Shown piece after piece: positions 16,728 through 25,478 of a DNA stretch of 64,000 bases. The stretch comes from Verrucomicrobiaceae bacterium. GTDB taxonomy: Bacteria; Verrucomicrobiota; Verrucomicrobiia; Verrucomicrobiales; Verrucomicrobiaceae. Both the position numbers and the translations under genes were made by a program. Each line of letters begins with the position of its first letter. Position 1 is the stretch's first letter. The notes beneath the pieces were generated by a model. It was not told the origin of the DNA, did no database searches, and saw nothing but the letters and a program-made list of their open reading frames with translations. Location of the stretch: NCBI GenBank assembly GCA_024232965.1, contig JACKQF010000001.1, positions 1,240,001 through 1,304,000 on the forward strand, in the 5' to 3' direction.

Positions 16728-16928
16728 AGACTGGCCTTGGAGAGCCTTTTCAAACAACGAAACCACCTTTTCACCCGCGAACTCGGCATCGCGATCCTTT
16801 AGGTAGTCGCCTTTGCCGATGTGCCAGATGGAGAGCAGTCTGGCGAGTTTGTGAGGCGGCAGGTTTTTGCTGAGGATGCTCAAGGCTTCCTCGATCAACT
16901 CCTGCTCAGTTTCGATGGCTGCGGTCAT
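16722..16928 (-). CDS. Small protein of unknown function, second gene of a broken pair
   Basis: This 68-residue protein is mostly helical and contains ILSKNLPPHKLARLLSIWHIGKGDYLKDRDAEFAGEKVVSLFEKA. I recall similar short proteins from diverse bacteria but no function I can support; a role as antitoxin or accessory partner is only a guess. Its ATG overlaps the TGA of an upstream coding remnant (ATGA), the arrangement of a translationally coupled pair. The C-terminal end runs into the 42-nt repeat array. Confidence 0.6.
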   Translation of the reverse strand: MTAAIETEQELIEEALSILSKNLPPHKLARLLSIWHIGKGDYLKDRDAEFAGEKVVSLFEKALQGQSE

Positions 16929-17041
16929 GGCGTTTGTTTGAAATAGTTTAGGACGAAGTCGGCAGCGTTCAAGGCGGCGACGGGTCCAATCGAGTGCTTG
17001 AGTTTGATGCTGTCGGAAATAGCAAATCCAGCATTTAAGCT
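16925..17041 (-). pseudogene. 3' remnant of a gene coupled to the small protein
   Basis: On the minus strand an open frame reads SDSIKLKHSIGPVAALNAAD and continues to a TGA at 16925-16927 that overlaps the start codon of the next gene. Upstream the frame is closed by a TAG at 17042-17044, and no ATG or GTG lies in frame between. The composition looks coding, so this is probably the tail of a deleted first cistron. I do not recognise the family. Confidence 0.45.
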
Positions 17042-17132
17042 CTAGGTGCCCCCGTAACAGCGCAACAAGCGGGGGGCGATGGGCAAGGGAGGCGTGGTGA
17101 AGTTTTGGCGATTGGGGTATCCGTTGTGTAGG

Positions 17133-18128
17133 ATGAAAACGAAACTTTCGCGGTGGGTTTGGGTCACGGGAGTCTTGGCGGGAATGGCCTCGGGCGTTCT
17201 AGCTCAGGAGGTTCGGGAGCCGCAGCGATTGCTGGTGGATCTAAATGGGGATGCTGTCCGCGAGGAGATCGTGATGCGGCGGTCGGGGAAGGATGCGGAT
17301 CTGGGGGAGTTTTTCCAGGTCCTTGCGCGTCGCGCGGATGGGACGGTGCTGTGGAGTAGCTCTGCGACGATGGATGCAAACGATCCGCTGGCGTTTGGTC
17401 GCTGGGACTTTGGCATCAGCCTGCCGCAGTGGGCAGGTGATATTGATGCGGACGGTAAGATCGAGATGATTGCGCCTGCGCCGCAGAGCGATGTTTCGCC
17501 GACCTTCTTCCGGGTCTTTCGCTGGACCGGTCAATCGTTTGAGCCTCTCTTTTCACGGGCGTTGACCGGTGGCATTGAGAATGGGGCGCGCTATGCCTGG
17601 AGCGAAAATCCACCCGAGACTGGGTATTGGGTGGCGGAATGGATCGGTGCGAGTGCCGAGGGCGGGATGGTGGTGCGGGTTATGAGCTATGACGGTGGAT
17701 CCAGCGTTCTGCACGGTCTGGCGGTGCTGACGCCGGAGGCGGGGGCTTTTACTTTGGAGCGCTGGATTCAGTCGCCGAGCGCGGTATCGGCTGATGCTGG
17801 CGATGTCGAGGATGGGGATGGCGGCCCCTTGAGTTACCTGGCGCGGCTCAGTGCGAGGGATCACCAGAACTCTTCAGGCGAGCAACTGAAAACGGTGGTG
17901 GACATTCTGCGGCAAGACCGCGCCAACAAGCAGCGCGGCACCACTGCCGACGGGGAGGATGAGGGATGCTCGCTTTTCACGAGCGCTGAATCTCGCGCCC
18001 AGATGCCAGCGATGCGAGCGGTGGTCAAAGGAGGCGCGACGGCGACTGCGAGGATTTTGAACGGGACTCCGCTGGTGCGGGTGACGGTGTCGGGCGAGGA
18101 ACTACAAGTGGAGGTCATCGATGAGTGA
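17133..18128 (+). CDS. Secreted protein with calcium-loop (VCBS/FG-GAP-like) repeats
   Basis: This 331-residue protein opens with a signal peptide (MKTKLSRWVWVTGVLAGMAS..., cleavage near AQE). Two DxNxD/DxDxDG loops, LLVDLNGDAVREEIV and WAGDIDADGKIEMIAP, look like VCBS/FG-GAP-type repeats, which form calcium-binding beta-propeller blades in surface proteins. The rest is unrecognised. The ATG at 17133 has GTAGG just before it. It is the first gene of a six-gene cluster: its stop lies 8 bases inside the next gene. Its job is probably outside the cytoplasm, together with the membrane proteins encoded next. Confidence 0.65.
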   Translation: MKTKLSRWVWVTGVLAGMASGVLAQEVREPQRLLVDLNGDAVREEIVMRRSGKDADLGEFFQVLARRADGTVLWSSSATMDANDPLAFGRWDFGISLPQWAGDIDADGKIEMIAPAPQSDVSPTFFRVFRWTGQSFEPLFSRALTGGIENGARYAWSENPPETGYWVAEWIGASAEGGMVVRVMSYDGGSSVLHGLAVLTPEAGAFTLERWIQSPSAVSADAGDVEDGDGGPLSYLARLSARDHQNSSGEQLKTVVDILRQDRANKQRGTTADGEDEGCSLFTSAESRAQMPAMRAVVKGGATATARILNGTPLVRVTVSGEELQVEVIDE

Positions 18129-19200
18129 CGCGAAAGTTTGCGATAACTGCGGGTCGTCCGTGGAGGCCGGATTGCGCTTCTGCCCGGAGTGCGGTGAGCC
18201 CTTGCCAGAGACGGCCGCCCAAAGCCGTCCGCAGGCCCCATCGACGGATGTGATCGAGTGGGATCACTCGATGCGCCTGGTGCAGAATCCCTTCATGCTC
18301 TACGACATGATTAAGGTGTGGGGGCTCGCCTCGCTCGCGCCCTTGCTGCTGATCGCCGGACTGGGTTTCTGGGAGGGGGACTACACGGCACTGGCCATCG
18401 TGGGCAAGGTCTGCGTGGGGATCTTTTTGGGGTTCTTTGTGCTGAGCCTGATCATCATGCTGCTGCTCTTCCGCAATCGTTACCCGCTGCACTACTGCAT
18501 CGATCAAACCGGTATCGCCATGGAGTCGCGCAGCGTGACCGCAAGTCGCACCTCCACACTGGCGATCCTGCTGGGATTGTTGGGCGGACGAAGCGGCCTG
18601 ACTACCGCAGGCGCGGGCTTTCTGGCTAAGGCAAACGAAACCGCGCATCTGCCTTGGAAGGATCTGGATGACGCTCATTACTTTCCCGAACGGCGTTCCA
18701 TCAGCCTGATGAATGACTGGCGCGTGGTGGTGCGCCTGGAAATGCCGGCGACGCTCTATCCGCAGGTGGAGGCAAAAGTGCGTGCGGCCATCGATAAGAA
18801 CCAACGCAAGCGCGGCCTGCCGCAGCGACGCGAGACACCTGCGCCACTGCGGGCGATTCTGACGCTGCTGGCGGTCTTGTTTGGCTGGGCATTACTGGGC
18901 GATGAAAAACCGTTGGTCGTGCCCGGTGTGTTCGTTCTGCTGGCAGGCATCGCGGCCGTGGTGGCGATGTGGTCAGGCAGGGGCGTCTCCCGTATCGCTG
19001 CGGCGGTGGCGCTTTTGGTGACGCTCGGCGCTGTGGGGTATGCGTTCTTTGCGGGAGAATATGACAACCAAGACGAGGCGCACTGGATGGCGGCGCTGAT
19101 GGCGGAGTTGCTCTTGCTCAGCCTCTACGCCGGGATCGGGGCCTTTGTCTGGATGGGGCGACTGAGAACCTGCCCCACAACAGAAGGAGGTGCCGCATGA
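18121..19200 (+). CDS. Zinc-ribbon multi-pass membrane protein
   Basis: The 359-residue product begins with a zinc ribbon, CDNCGSSVEAGLRFCPECG (residues 7-25, two CxxC pairs). A pair of hydrophobic segments follows (LAPLLLIAGLGF; VGIFLGFFVLSLIIMLLLF), then a soluble central part, and four further hydrophobic segments in the last 120 residues. The ribbon would sit in the cytoplasm. It overlaps the preceding gene by 8 bases and the next by 4 (ATGA), so translation is coupled. Function unknown. The same kind of ribbon occurs in three other genes of the cluster. Confidence 0.65.
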   Translation: MSDAKVCDNCGSSVEAGLRFCPECGEPLPETAAQSRPQAPSTDVIEWDHSMRLVQNPFMLYDMIKVWGLASLAPLLLIAGLGFWEGDYTALAIVGKVCVGIFLGFFVLSLIIMLLLFRNRYPLHYCIDQTGIAMESRSVTASRTSTLAILLGLLGGRSGLTTAGAGFLAKANETAHLPWKDLDDAHYFPERRSISLMNDWRVVVRLEMPATLYPQVEAKVRAAIDKNQRKRGLPQRRETPAPLRAILTLLAVLFGWALLGDEKPLVVPGVFVLLAGIAAVVAMWSGRGVSRIAAAVALLVTLGAVGYAFFAGEYDNQDEAHWMAALMAELLLLSLYAGIGAFVWMGRLRTCPTTEGGAA

Positions 19201-20444
19201 GCCTGACATCCCAACGATTTTGCGAGAACTGCGGTGCCCATCTAGAACCTGGGGCGCGCTTTTGTGAAGAATGCGGCACCCCAGTTGGGGCCATCGTCGG
19301 CAAGGCCCCACCACCGTTGGCAGATCTTGAGCCTGATGACGAACCCGTAGCGAGTCCGCCATCGAACAAGCCTTCGTCTGGCCCATCACCTTGGTTGGTG
19401 CAGGGGGCGGGGGTGGTCTTGATCCTTGCGCTGGCGGGTATCGGTTGGTGGCAGCGTGAGCGTCTGACGGGTTGGCTGAGTGCAGGTAAAGCGAGCCCCG
19501 CTGAGGTCGCGACGACGGGCGAGTCGTCAGCCGCCGCTCCGGTGATTGATGCATCAAAACCGGTAGCGCCGACCGTGGTGCCTCCGCCAACTTCGGCCGC
19601 TCCGCAACTCCCACAGAGCAGCAGCGAGGACATGACGGAGGCGCAGGGTTTGGCGGACATGGAGGTCTGGCTGATGGCGGAGCCGTGGTTCAAGGCCTTG
19701 TCCGAATCCATGCCCAAAGGGGTGCGAGTCACCTTGTCTGCGACACCCTTCAATGCAGAAGGCTGGTCCGATATCGAGCTCCGCGAGAACCACCTGCCGG
19801 AGTCGGGCTTTGACGTGGATGTGAGCCCGATGATTGGGATGTTCCGAGTCTCGCGAGAAGGACGCGTCATCCAATGGATGGACGCCGTGAGCGGTGAGTA
19901 TGTGCCGCTGCAGCAGTTCCTCCAAGACCGTGGACTAACGGTCGGCGCAACGTCATCGACTCAGCAACCTCGACAGCTCACTCCAGTGCCGGAGGGATTG
20001 ATCGTGGTGGGAGGTGATTTTGAATCCGCTGCGCCACCAATCGCCAATCGCGATAGGGCTGTGATCGTGGCGGATCCACAAGACGGGACCAATCACGTGG
20101 CCCGCATCACCGGACCGGACGAGATGAGCTTCACCCTGCCCGTGCAGTTGGCGGAAGGCACGTCAGAGGTGGCCGTAACTCTGAAGTTGCTGCATCCAGA
20201 GGGCACTCAATTGATCCCGTTCACCGATGGTCCCGGGCCTGAAGGGATTCGCCTGCGGGTGCGCCTGCTGGATGACCAGGGAAACTCCGCCATCCGCGAT
20301 GCGGTGGTGCGGCCAACAGGCCAGTGGCGGGAGATGGAATATGTGTTTTACGACCTGCCAAAGAAGGTGGTGCAGGTGAGTGTGGAAGCCATCTGGATGG
20401 AGGGACCGGTGTATGTCGATGACGTTCGCCTCGCCACACCTTAA
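19197..20444 (+). CDS. Zinc-ribbon single-pass membrane protein with a beta-sandwich-like C-terminus
   Basis: This 415-residue protein has three parts. A zinc ribbon CENCGAHLEPGARFCEECG lies near residues 9-27. One membrane segment follows (WLVQGAGVVLILALAGIGWW, about residues 65-84), then an Ala/Pro-rich linker. The C-terminal half from about residue 265 (VGGDFESAA...VYVDDVRLA) has the look of a carbohydrate-binding-module-like jelly roll. Ribbon in the cytoplasm, sandwich outside is the likely topology. The start overlaps the previous stop by 4 bases, and the last 32 bases overlap the next gene. Function unknown. Confidence 0.6.
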   Translation: MSLTSQRFCENCGAHLEPGARFCEECGTPVGAIVGKAPPPLADLEPDDEPVASPPSNKPSSGPSPWLVQGAGVVLILALAGIGWWQRERLTGWLSAGKASPAEVATTGESSAAAPVIDASKPVAPTVVPPPTSAAPQLPQSSSEDMTEAQGLADMEVWLMAEPWFKALSESMPKGVRVTLSATPFNAEGWSDIELRENHLPESGFDVDVSPMIGMFRVSREGRVIQWMDAVSGEYVPLQQFLQDRGLTVGATSSTQQPRQLTPVPEGLIVVGGDFESAAPPIANRDRAVIVADPQDGTNHVARITGPDEMSFTLPVQLAEGTSEVAVTLKLLHPEGTQLIPFTDGPGPEGIRLRVRLLDDQGNSAIRDAVVRPTGQWREMEYVFYDLPKKVVQVSVEAIWMEGPVYVDDVRLATP

Positions 20445-23400
20445 AAAGGGGCTCATCGCCTCCGGTGCCGTCGTGCTTTTCATCACGACGTCAGTGGCCG
20501 TGGCGGCGGGATTTTTCCCGGACAGTCTACCGGCCGGGTTCGCTCCGCACGGTGATATCATTCGATTTGGAATTACCGTCGAAGGTGGTATCGGCAAACC
20601 CGAAAACGGCGATGGAGCAACCGGCATCGGCCAAGTGGTCGTGAAGCGAGTCTCCGTCCCGGGCCGCTACAAAGGTAATCGTAACGGGGGCGGCAATCCG
20701 GTGGGTGGCAATCCATTCGGGGGCACTTTTGGCGTCCCCCCGCCGCCTGCAGATCCAGGTGACCCTGGCAATGCCGATCACTGGCTGCGAGTCGATGTGG
20801 GAGTCATCACACCCAAAGGCAACCGCCCCTTCAACATGAAGGCATGGGGATCTGCAGCAGAGACGGTGTTTGAGAATGACAACCCCGGCAATAAGACCGT
20901 GCTGATCTATGACCGAAGCCTTGATGCCTACGTCATCGACTGGAATCAATTTCCGCTCAAAGACGGTACGTCCGACCAATTCAAGGTCATTGGAAAGGCT
21001 GGCGGTCGCATCGTCTTGATCGAGTCCCTGCTCTCCACCGGAGGCAGGTACAAAAACAGTGATCTACCCTCCATCTCCCACACCCTGCCGGGTGAACGAG
21101 CTTACTTTCAAATGTCCGCCGCAAGCGCCCGACCGATATTGCGCGAAGGAGCACTGGTAATGCTACGTGCAATGCGGGCCCACTTGCCCAACATGCCCGA
21201 TGTTCCCGAGACGACGGCGGTGGTGCCGCTAGATCCTGGTAATTGGCAAACGGCGGTCGGAGTTGGTGCAGCGGGCGCTGCTGCTGTGGCTGCTGCCGCC
21301 AAGGTGCTTGCGGCAACGATCGGCCGGACCAAGCCAAAGACCAAGAGCAGCAAAGATGAAGAGGAGAGCGATGAGGGCGAAGATGAAATCATTGGCCATG
21401 TCCTGCAGATCGGCACCCAGCAGATTACCCTGCATTCCGGCGAGGCCGCGACGGTGGAGGTCAAAGTACATGAAGTCACCCGCAAAGGCAGCTATCGCGC
21501 AGCGCGCAATGCCCAGGTAACACTGAGCGCACCCTCGTGGGCAAGCGTCCTGCGTATCGAGCCCGATCAAGGCGGAGGCTCGGTCCAAGCTAGCCTGACG
21601 CTGGAAGACGCCGCGCCCTCTGAATCCACCCAACTCATGGTCGAGGCGACCACCAAGCTGGGCAACCACTCCGCCGTGATCCAGCTCACCGCAGCGCCTG
21701 AACCGACGCTGGAGGCCGATCCCGATCACCTCGAATTGCCCGCAGGCAAAGGAGGCGGCGAGAGCTTCACTGTCTGGGTGGAGAATGCGGGTGAATCCAA
21801 GTGGAAATTTGACGCGCGCTTTGAAGACGACGAAGCGCCCCTTTCGATCAGCATCGAAGACAGCGAAAAACCCTTCGCGAAGTTCGTCAAGGTGTCCGAT
21901 GCCGTGAAGTATGGTGCAACGAAACCGGTCCATGGACGCGACAGCCACAAGCTGATCATCACCGCCACCGGCCCGGCATTGCGCGCTGACCAGGAACCGC
22001 TGGAGCGCCATCTGTCTGTGATCCTGATCTGGGAGGGGCTCTTCCTTTTGTCCGTCGGTCGTAGCAACGACGAACGCTTTCACGTCAAGGCCGATGGCAC
22101 CGAGGGCGATGCCACGGTGGACGTCTATGGCCTGGCCTTCGATGCGGCGGGAAAATTGGAAATTGAGCCTGCACGGCTAGGTCTGGACCAGCTGCAGTTT
22201 GCGCCGGAGGAAGACACCTCTGAACGAAACAAGAACCTCGCTGATGCAGCGCAGCTGGAATACACCTTCGTCAAATTTCGCCCATCAAATGTGCCCAGCG
22301 CTGTCTGGCGCATTCATGCGAACAAGACGCTGCCAGGTGGAGGCGGATCCATCGATCTATCTCTTCGTGCATCGCTGCTTGATCGCGATCCCGAGCCCTT
22401 TTCCGCGCTGATCCCAGTCGCGCTCGATACCGCCGACACCGAGCCCTTTAGCAAGGCATGGGAGACCGAGTTGGAGCGCTGCCAAAAGATTGTCGACGAA
22501 TTCATCCCTTCGGGTCATCGCGCCAAGTTCCACCTACTCATCAACCAGCGAAAGCTGCTGCTTGGCGCGGAGGGGCTCTATGAGCTGCGCAAAAAGATCT
22601 GGAGCATCGCGTATCAGCTGATCCTCGCAGAAGGCGCGGAAGGGTACAAGAACGAGGCGCTTTGGGCCGACCGAGTCGTCACGCTGCTGGAGTATACCGA
22701 GTGGGGTGCGGACATGGCATTTGGGGCGGTGTCCGGGGCAGTTCTGGGGCCTTATGCTCCTTTTGCCCAATTCGCCAAGGCGCAGATCACCTCGTATCTC
22801 GTCGCTCAGGCAGAGGGACGCGACCCGGAATCTTGGCTGGATGCTGCCTGGAATCAGGTGAAGTCCACCGTGGAAGGAAAGGTGATCGACATCGACACCC
22901 TGGAAAAGCTGGGCACCAAAAACAAGGCCATCCTTTGGGCCGTCTATTGTACTTACTACTTCGCCAAAGGGGTCTGGTACGATAAGAAGTCGATCACTGA
23001 AGCAGCGCTGGATACCTTGAAGGAGGTCCGGGACGAATTGCTCGCAGGATTCTTCGGCTCCCGCGTCAAGGCTGCCTCTGGCGGAGCTGGCAACAAACCC
23101 ACCGATCCAGCCAAGGCCCAGGACGCCGATTCCCAGAAAACCAAGACCGGCGACCCAGAGAAGTCTAAGGGCACCGACCCAGACAAGGCAAAGAACAGCG
23201 ACGCAGAAAAGACCAAGGGCACTGATCCACACAAGTCGAAGAGTGGAGAATCCGGCAAGACCAAGGGCACCGATCCCGACAAGTCGAAGAGTGGCGAGAC
23301 CGACAAGGCCAAGAACACCGATCCCGACAAGTCGAAGAGCGGAGAACCCGATAAGGCCAAGGGCTCCGATCCCGACAAGTCGAAGGGTGGTGATCCCGAT

Positions 23401-24396
23401 AAGGCCGAAGACACCGATTCCGACAAGTCAAAGAGCGGCGAGCCCGAAAAGGGCAAGGACACTGATCCTGACAAATCGAGATCCGACGAATCCAAAGAGA
23501 AGCCCAAAAAAGAGGAGAAACCGAAAGAGCAAGAGAAGCCCAAAGAGAAGCCGAAAGAGAAGACCTACCGCGACCGCGAACAGAAGCCCACCGACTACAA
23601 GAAGGCCAAGGTCTCGCCCGAAGACATGAAAAAGCTCACATCGGGGATGCCCAAGGCGAACATCTTGGGCGTCCAAAGCATCGCCAACAAACACAACGTG
23701 ATCATCCTCGTCCGCCCCACCAGCAAGGAATGCCAGCGCTGGCTCCTCAGTGGCAAGGCCGTGCCAAAGCCCGTCACGGTCAAGAACAAGACGATCAACA
23801 AGTTCGATGTCATGCTGGGTGCCAAGCCCGGCCACCTGGGTCTTGTGGGCCACTTTGAACCTGTCAAACCCGAGCGAGGCGACTTCCCCAAGATGAGCGA
23901 TGCCGACTTTGCAGATCTGCAAAAACGCTACCAGCAGCGTTCGGATGAATTCAAAAACCAAGGATCGCACTTGGCACACAATGACGATGTGGTCGTCAAA
24001 GGTGGGCTTGTTTTTGCGAAGGTGTGGGACCCTAACCACAAGGGCTACGAGTTGAAGCCCATTACCGGAGATCACGATGTCTTCGATATCCGCAAAAAGG
24101 ACGGGGGGCCCATCGATCCGGCCCTGAAGGACACCATTTCCCAGGAAATGGATCAGTTTGGCGTCTCTCACGACTGCCATATGAACTGGAACTACGACCA
24201 TTTGAGCAAAGATGTGCCAGCCGGCCAGAAGGACTCCGACTTCAAGATCTCCCAAGGCATCGATAAGACCATCCTCGATAGCCACCGCGAGGTCACTGGC
24301 TCCAACAAAACTGGCGAGCCGCTGATCACCATCTCTGCAAACGAACCCATCGGGGCCTCTTGGTTCAATGGCGACTTGCCAATGACCCCTGAGTAA
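20413..24396 (+). CDS. Giant membrane-anchored protein with a C-terminal edema-factor/CyaA-like domain
   Basis: The product has 1327 residues. Residues about 10-32 are a membrane anchor or signal. The next 880 or so are a large unrecognised body with a helical part at 670-890. Residues 909-1020 are seven 16-residue Lys/Ser/Asp repeats, followed by a KEKPKKEE stretch to about 1050. The C-terminal domain (1050-1327) carries NVIILVRP, then K1119 and K1126 spaced by seven within PKPVTVKNK, then LKPITGDHDVF with D1220 and D1222, then FGVSHDCHMNW with H1253. These match in order the ATP-phosphate lysines, metal aspartates and histidine of anthrax edema factor, CyaA and ExoY. The match is by eye. 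A toxin-like cyclase or nucleotidyltransferase is inferred. Start: ATG 20413, or 20419. Confidence 0.7.
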   Translation: MSMTFASPHLKKGLIASGAVVLFITTSVAVAAGFFPDSLPAGFAPHGDIIRFGITVEGGIGKPENGDGATGIGQVVVKRVSVPGRYKGNRNGGGNPVGGNPFGGTFGVPPPPADPGDPGNADHWLRVDVGVITPKGNRPFNMKAWGSAAETVFENDNPGNKTVLIYDRSLDAYVIDWNQFPLKDGTSDQFKVIGKAGGRIVLIESLLSTGGRYKNSDLPSISHTLPGERAYFQMSAASARPILREGALVMLRAMRAHLPNMPDVPETTAVVPLDPGNWQTAVGVGAAGAAAVAAAAKVLAATIGRTKPKTKSSKDEEESDEGEDEIIGHVLQIGTQQITLHSGEAATVEVKVHEVTRKGSYRAARNAQVTLSAPSWASVLRIEPDQGGGSVQASLTLEDAAPSESTQLMVEATTKLGNHSAVIQLTAAPEPTLEADPDHLELPAGKGGGESFTVWVENAGESKWKFDARFEDDEAPLSISIEDSEKPFAKFVKVSDAVKYGATKPVHGRDSHKLIITATGPALRADQEPLERHLSVILIWEGLFLLSVGRSNDERFHVKADGTEGDATVDVYGLAFDAAGKLEIEPARLGLDQLQFAPEEDTSERNKNLADAAQLEYTFVKFRPSNVPSAVWRIHANKTLPGGGGSIDLSLRASLLDRDPEPFSALIPVALDTADTEPFSKAWETELERCQKIVDEFIPSGHRAKFHLLINQRKLLLGAEGLYELRKKIWSIAYQLILAEGAEGYKNEALWADRVVTLLEYTEWGADMAFGAVSGAVLGPYAPFAQFAKAQITSYLVAQAEGRDPESWLDAAWNQVKSTVEGKVIDIDTLEKLGTKNKAILWAVYCTYYFAKGVWYDKKSITEAALDTLKEVRDELLAGFFGSRVKAASGGAGNKPTDPAKAQDADSQKTKTGDPEKSKGTDPDKAKNSDAEKTKGTDPHKSKSGESGKTKGTDPDKSKSGETDKAKNTDPDKSKSGEPDKAKGSDPDKSKGGDPDKAEDTDSDKSKSGEPEKGKDTDPDKSRSDESKEKPKKEEKPKEQEKPKEKPKEKTYRDREQKPTDYKKAKVSPEDMKKLTSGMPKANILGVQSIANKHNVIILVRPTSKECQRWLLSGKAVPKPVTVKNKTINKFDVMLGAKPGHLGLVGHFEPVKPERGDFPKMSDADFADLQKRYQQRSDEFKNQGSHLAHNDDVVVKGGLVFAKVWDPNHKGYELKPITGDHDVFDIRKKDGGPIDPALKDTISQEMDQFGVSHDCHMNWNYDHLSKDVPAGQKDSDFKISQGIDKTILDSHREVTGSNKTGEPLITISANEPIGASWFNGDLPMTPE
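23137..23472 (+). repeat. Seven 48-nt coding repeats in the giant protein
   Basis: Exactly seven in-frame 48-base units encode 16-residue repeats such as KSKSGETDKAKNTDPD and KSKSGEPDKAKGSDPD. They form a highly charged, probably disordered linker between the body of the giant protein and its C-terminal cyclase-like domain. Units are well conserved at the DNA level, so copy number could vary. Confidence 0.85.
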
Positions 24397-24422
24397 CAGA
24401 GCCTGAACGGAATCCCTTTACC

Positions 24423-25478
24423 ATGTCCCCCCCCACCAACAGACGACAACTCCTCGAAGCCATCTTTGCTGCGCGCAATGGCATCGCGGATTTGTCATGG
24501 AAAAGTGCGACCGGAGGCCAATCAGACGATGCAGATGTTGCCCGCCTGAGCAGCGAACTCAGCAGCCTGATTGATGGCTACCGCTCCACGCTGGTGTCCA
24601 TCCCGGTCTCGCGCTGCCCGTTCACAGGTGAGCCATGGAACCGCAAGACGGACATCTCAGGGCTGGACGGATTGTGGTGGGATTTCGAGGCACCAGTGCG
24701 CGTCGCAGAGCGCGTCCCGGCGAGTTTTGTGGCCCTAACGGGCAGCCTCCAGGTCGGTCGAACTGTCGAAGACTTTCCCTTTCTCTGCAAGCCAGGCCCC
24801 GAAGTGCCCTACGTGCTGCCGTACCTCCTGCGCATCCCCGGCATCCGGGCCGTGTTGTCTCGCGTCGCCATCGGCCGTCACACAGGAACGGCGATCACCT
24901 ACTTCTCGCAAAACCCAGCATCCGGGTTCCCGTTGCCCAGTGAATGGGGATCATCGCGCAATGTCTTCCTCGCAGCCAGCGGCGGCTTAGTGACCACTCA
25001 AGATCATGTCCCGGAAGAAGCGTTCGACTATGACTTGAAGCCTTACCTTGAAGATGGACGACTGCTTTGGATCGCGCCCGAAGATGCAGAATTGACACTA
25101 CGCTCAGGTATCGCCGACTGCCCTTACGTGGATCTTCCTGGTCGCCGAAGTCTGCTTTTTATCAGCAGGGGAAAGGTGTGGACCAGCGAGGATCCACCGC
25201 CGATGCCGGACAAATTTGCGGATATCCCGATGGTCGATTTTTCAGACGTGATGGCAGAGATCGAGACCGAAGCAGCGTCGTCGAAACCCACCAAGTCGAC
25301 CACGACCCGCCGCTGCCCGCATTGCGGCGAAGCGGTCCGCGCGGGCGCCAAATTCTGCGGTCACTGCGGCAAAAACATCACAGTCCCAGCCGACAATCTA
25401 TGCCCCGCCTGTGGCGGCAAGGTCGCTCCTAAAGCGAAGTTTTGCGGCCACTGCGGTCACCGAATGGAGAAACCATGA
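24423..25478 (+). CDS. Unknown domain with C-terminal double zinc ribbon; candidate partner of the giant protein
   Basis: This 351-residue protein has no signal peptide or membrane segment, so it is probably cytoplasmic. Its N-terminal 285 residues form one apparent domain that I do not recognise, rich in fixed-looking Trp/Pro/Gly: CPFTGEP, GLDGLWWDFEAPVR, PFLCKPGPEVPYVLPYLL. The last 60 residues are a double zinc ribbon with four CxxC pairs (CPHC, CGHC, CPAC, CGHC). The gene begins 26 bases after the toxin-like gene and its stop overlaps the next start (ATGA). Position right after a possible toxin makes an immunity or chaperone role conceivable, but the sequence gives no direct support. Confidence 0.6.
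   Translation: MSPPTNRRQLLEAIFAARNGIADLSWKSATGGQSDDADVARLSSELSSLIDGYRSTLVSIPVSRCPFTGEPWNRKTDISGLDGLWWDFEAPVRVAERVPASFVALTGSLQVGRTVEDFPFLCKPGPEVPYVLPYLLRIPGIRAVLSRVAIGRHTGTAITYFSQNPASGFPLPSEWGSSRNVFLAASGGLVTTQDHVPEEAFDYDLKPYLEDGRLLWIAPEDAELTLRSGIADCPYVDLPGRRSLLFISRGKVWTSEDPPPMPDKFADIPMVDFSDVMAEIETEAASSKPTKSTTTRRCPHCGEAVRAGAKFCGHCGKNITVPADNLCPACGGKVAPKAKFCGHCGHRMEKP

Noticed and set aside
16380..16806. Overlapping small frames with 14-residue peptide repeats
   Set aside because: They are produced on both strands by the 42-nt DNA repeat; none has a start signal or a recognisable fold.
23137..23472. Tandem repeat considered as a CRISPR array
   Set aside because: Units are contiguous with no spacers, stay in frame and encode a charged linker in a long gene.
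22534..24285. Long minus-strand frames rich in Ser/Leu opposite the giant gene
   Set aside because: They mirror the Lys/Asp repeat of the plus strand and have no independent support.
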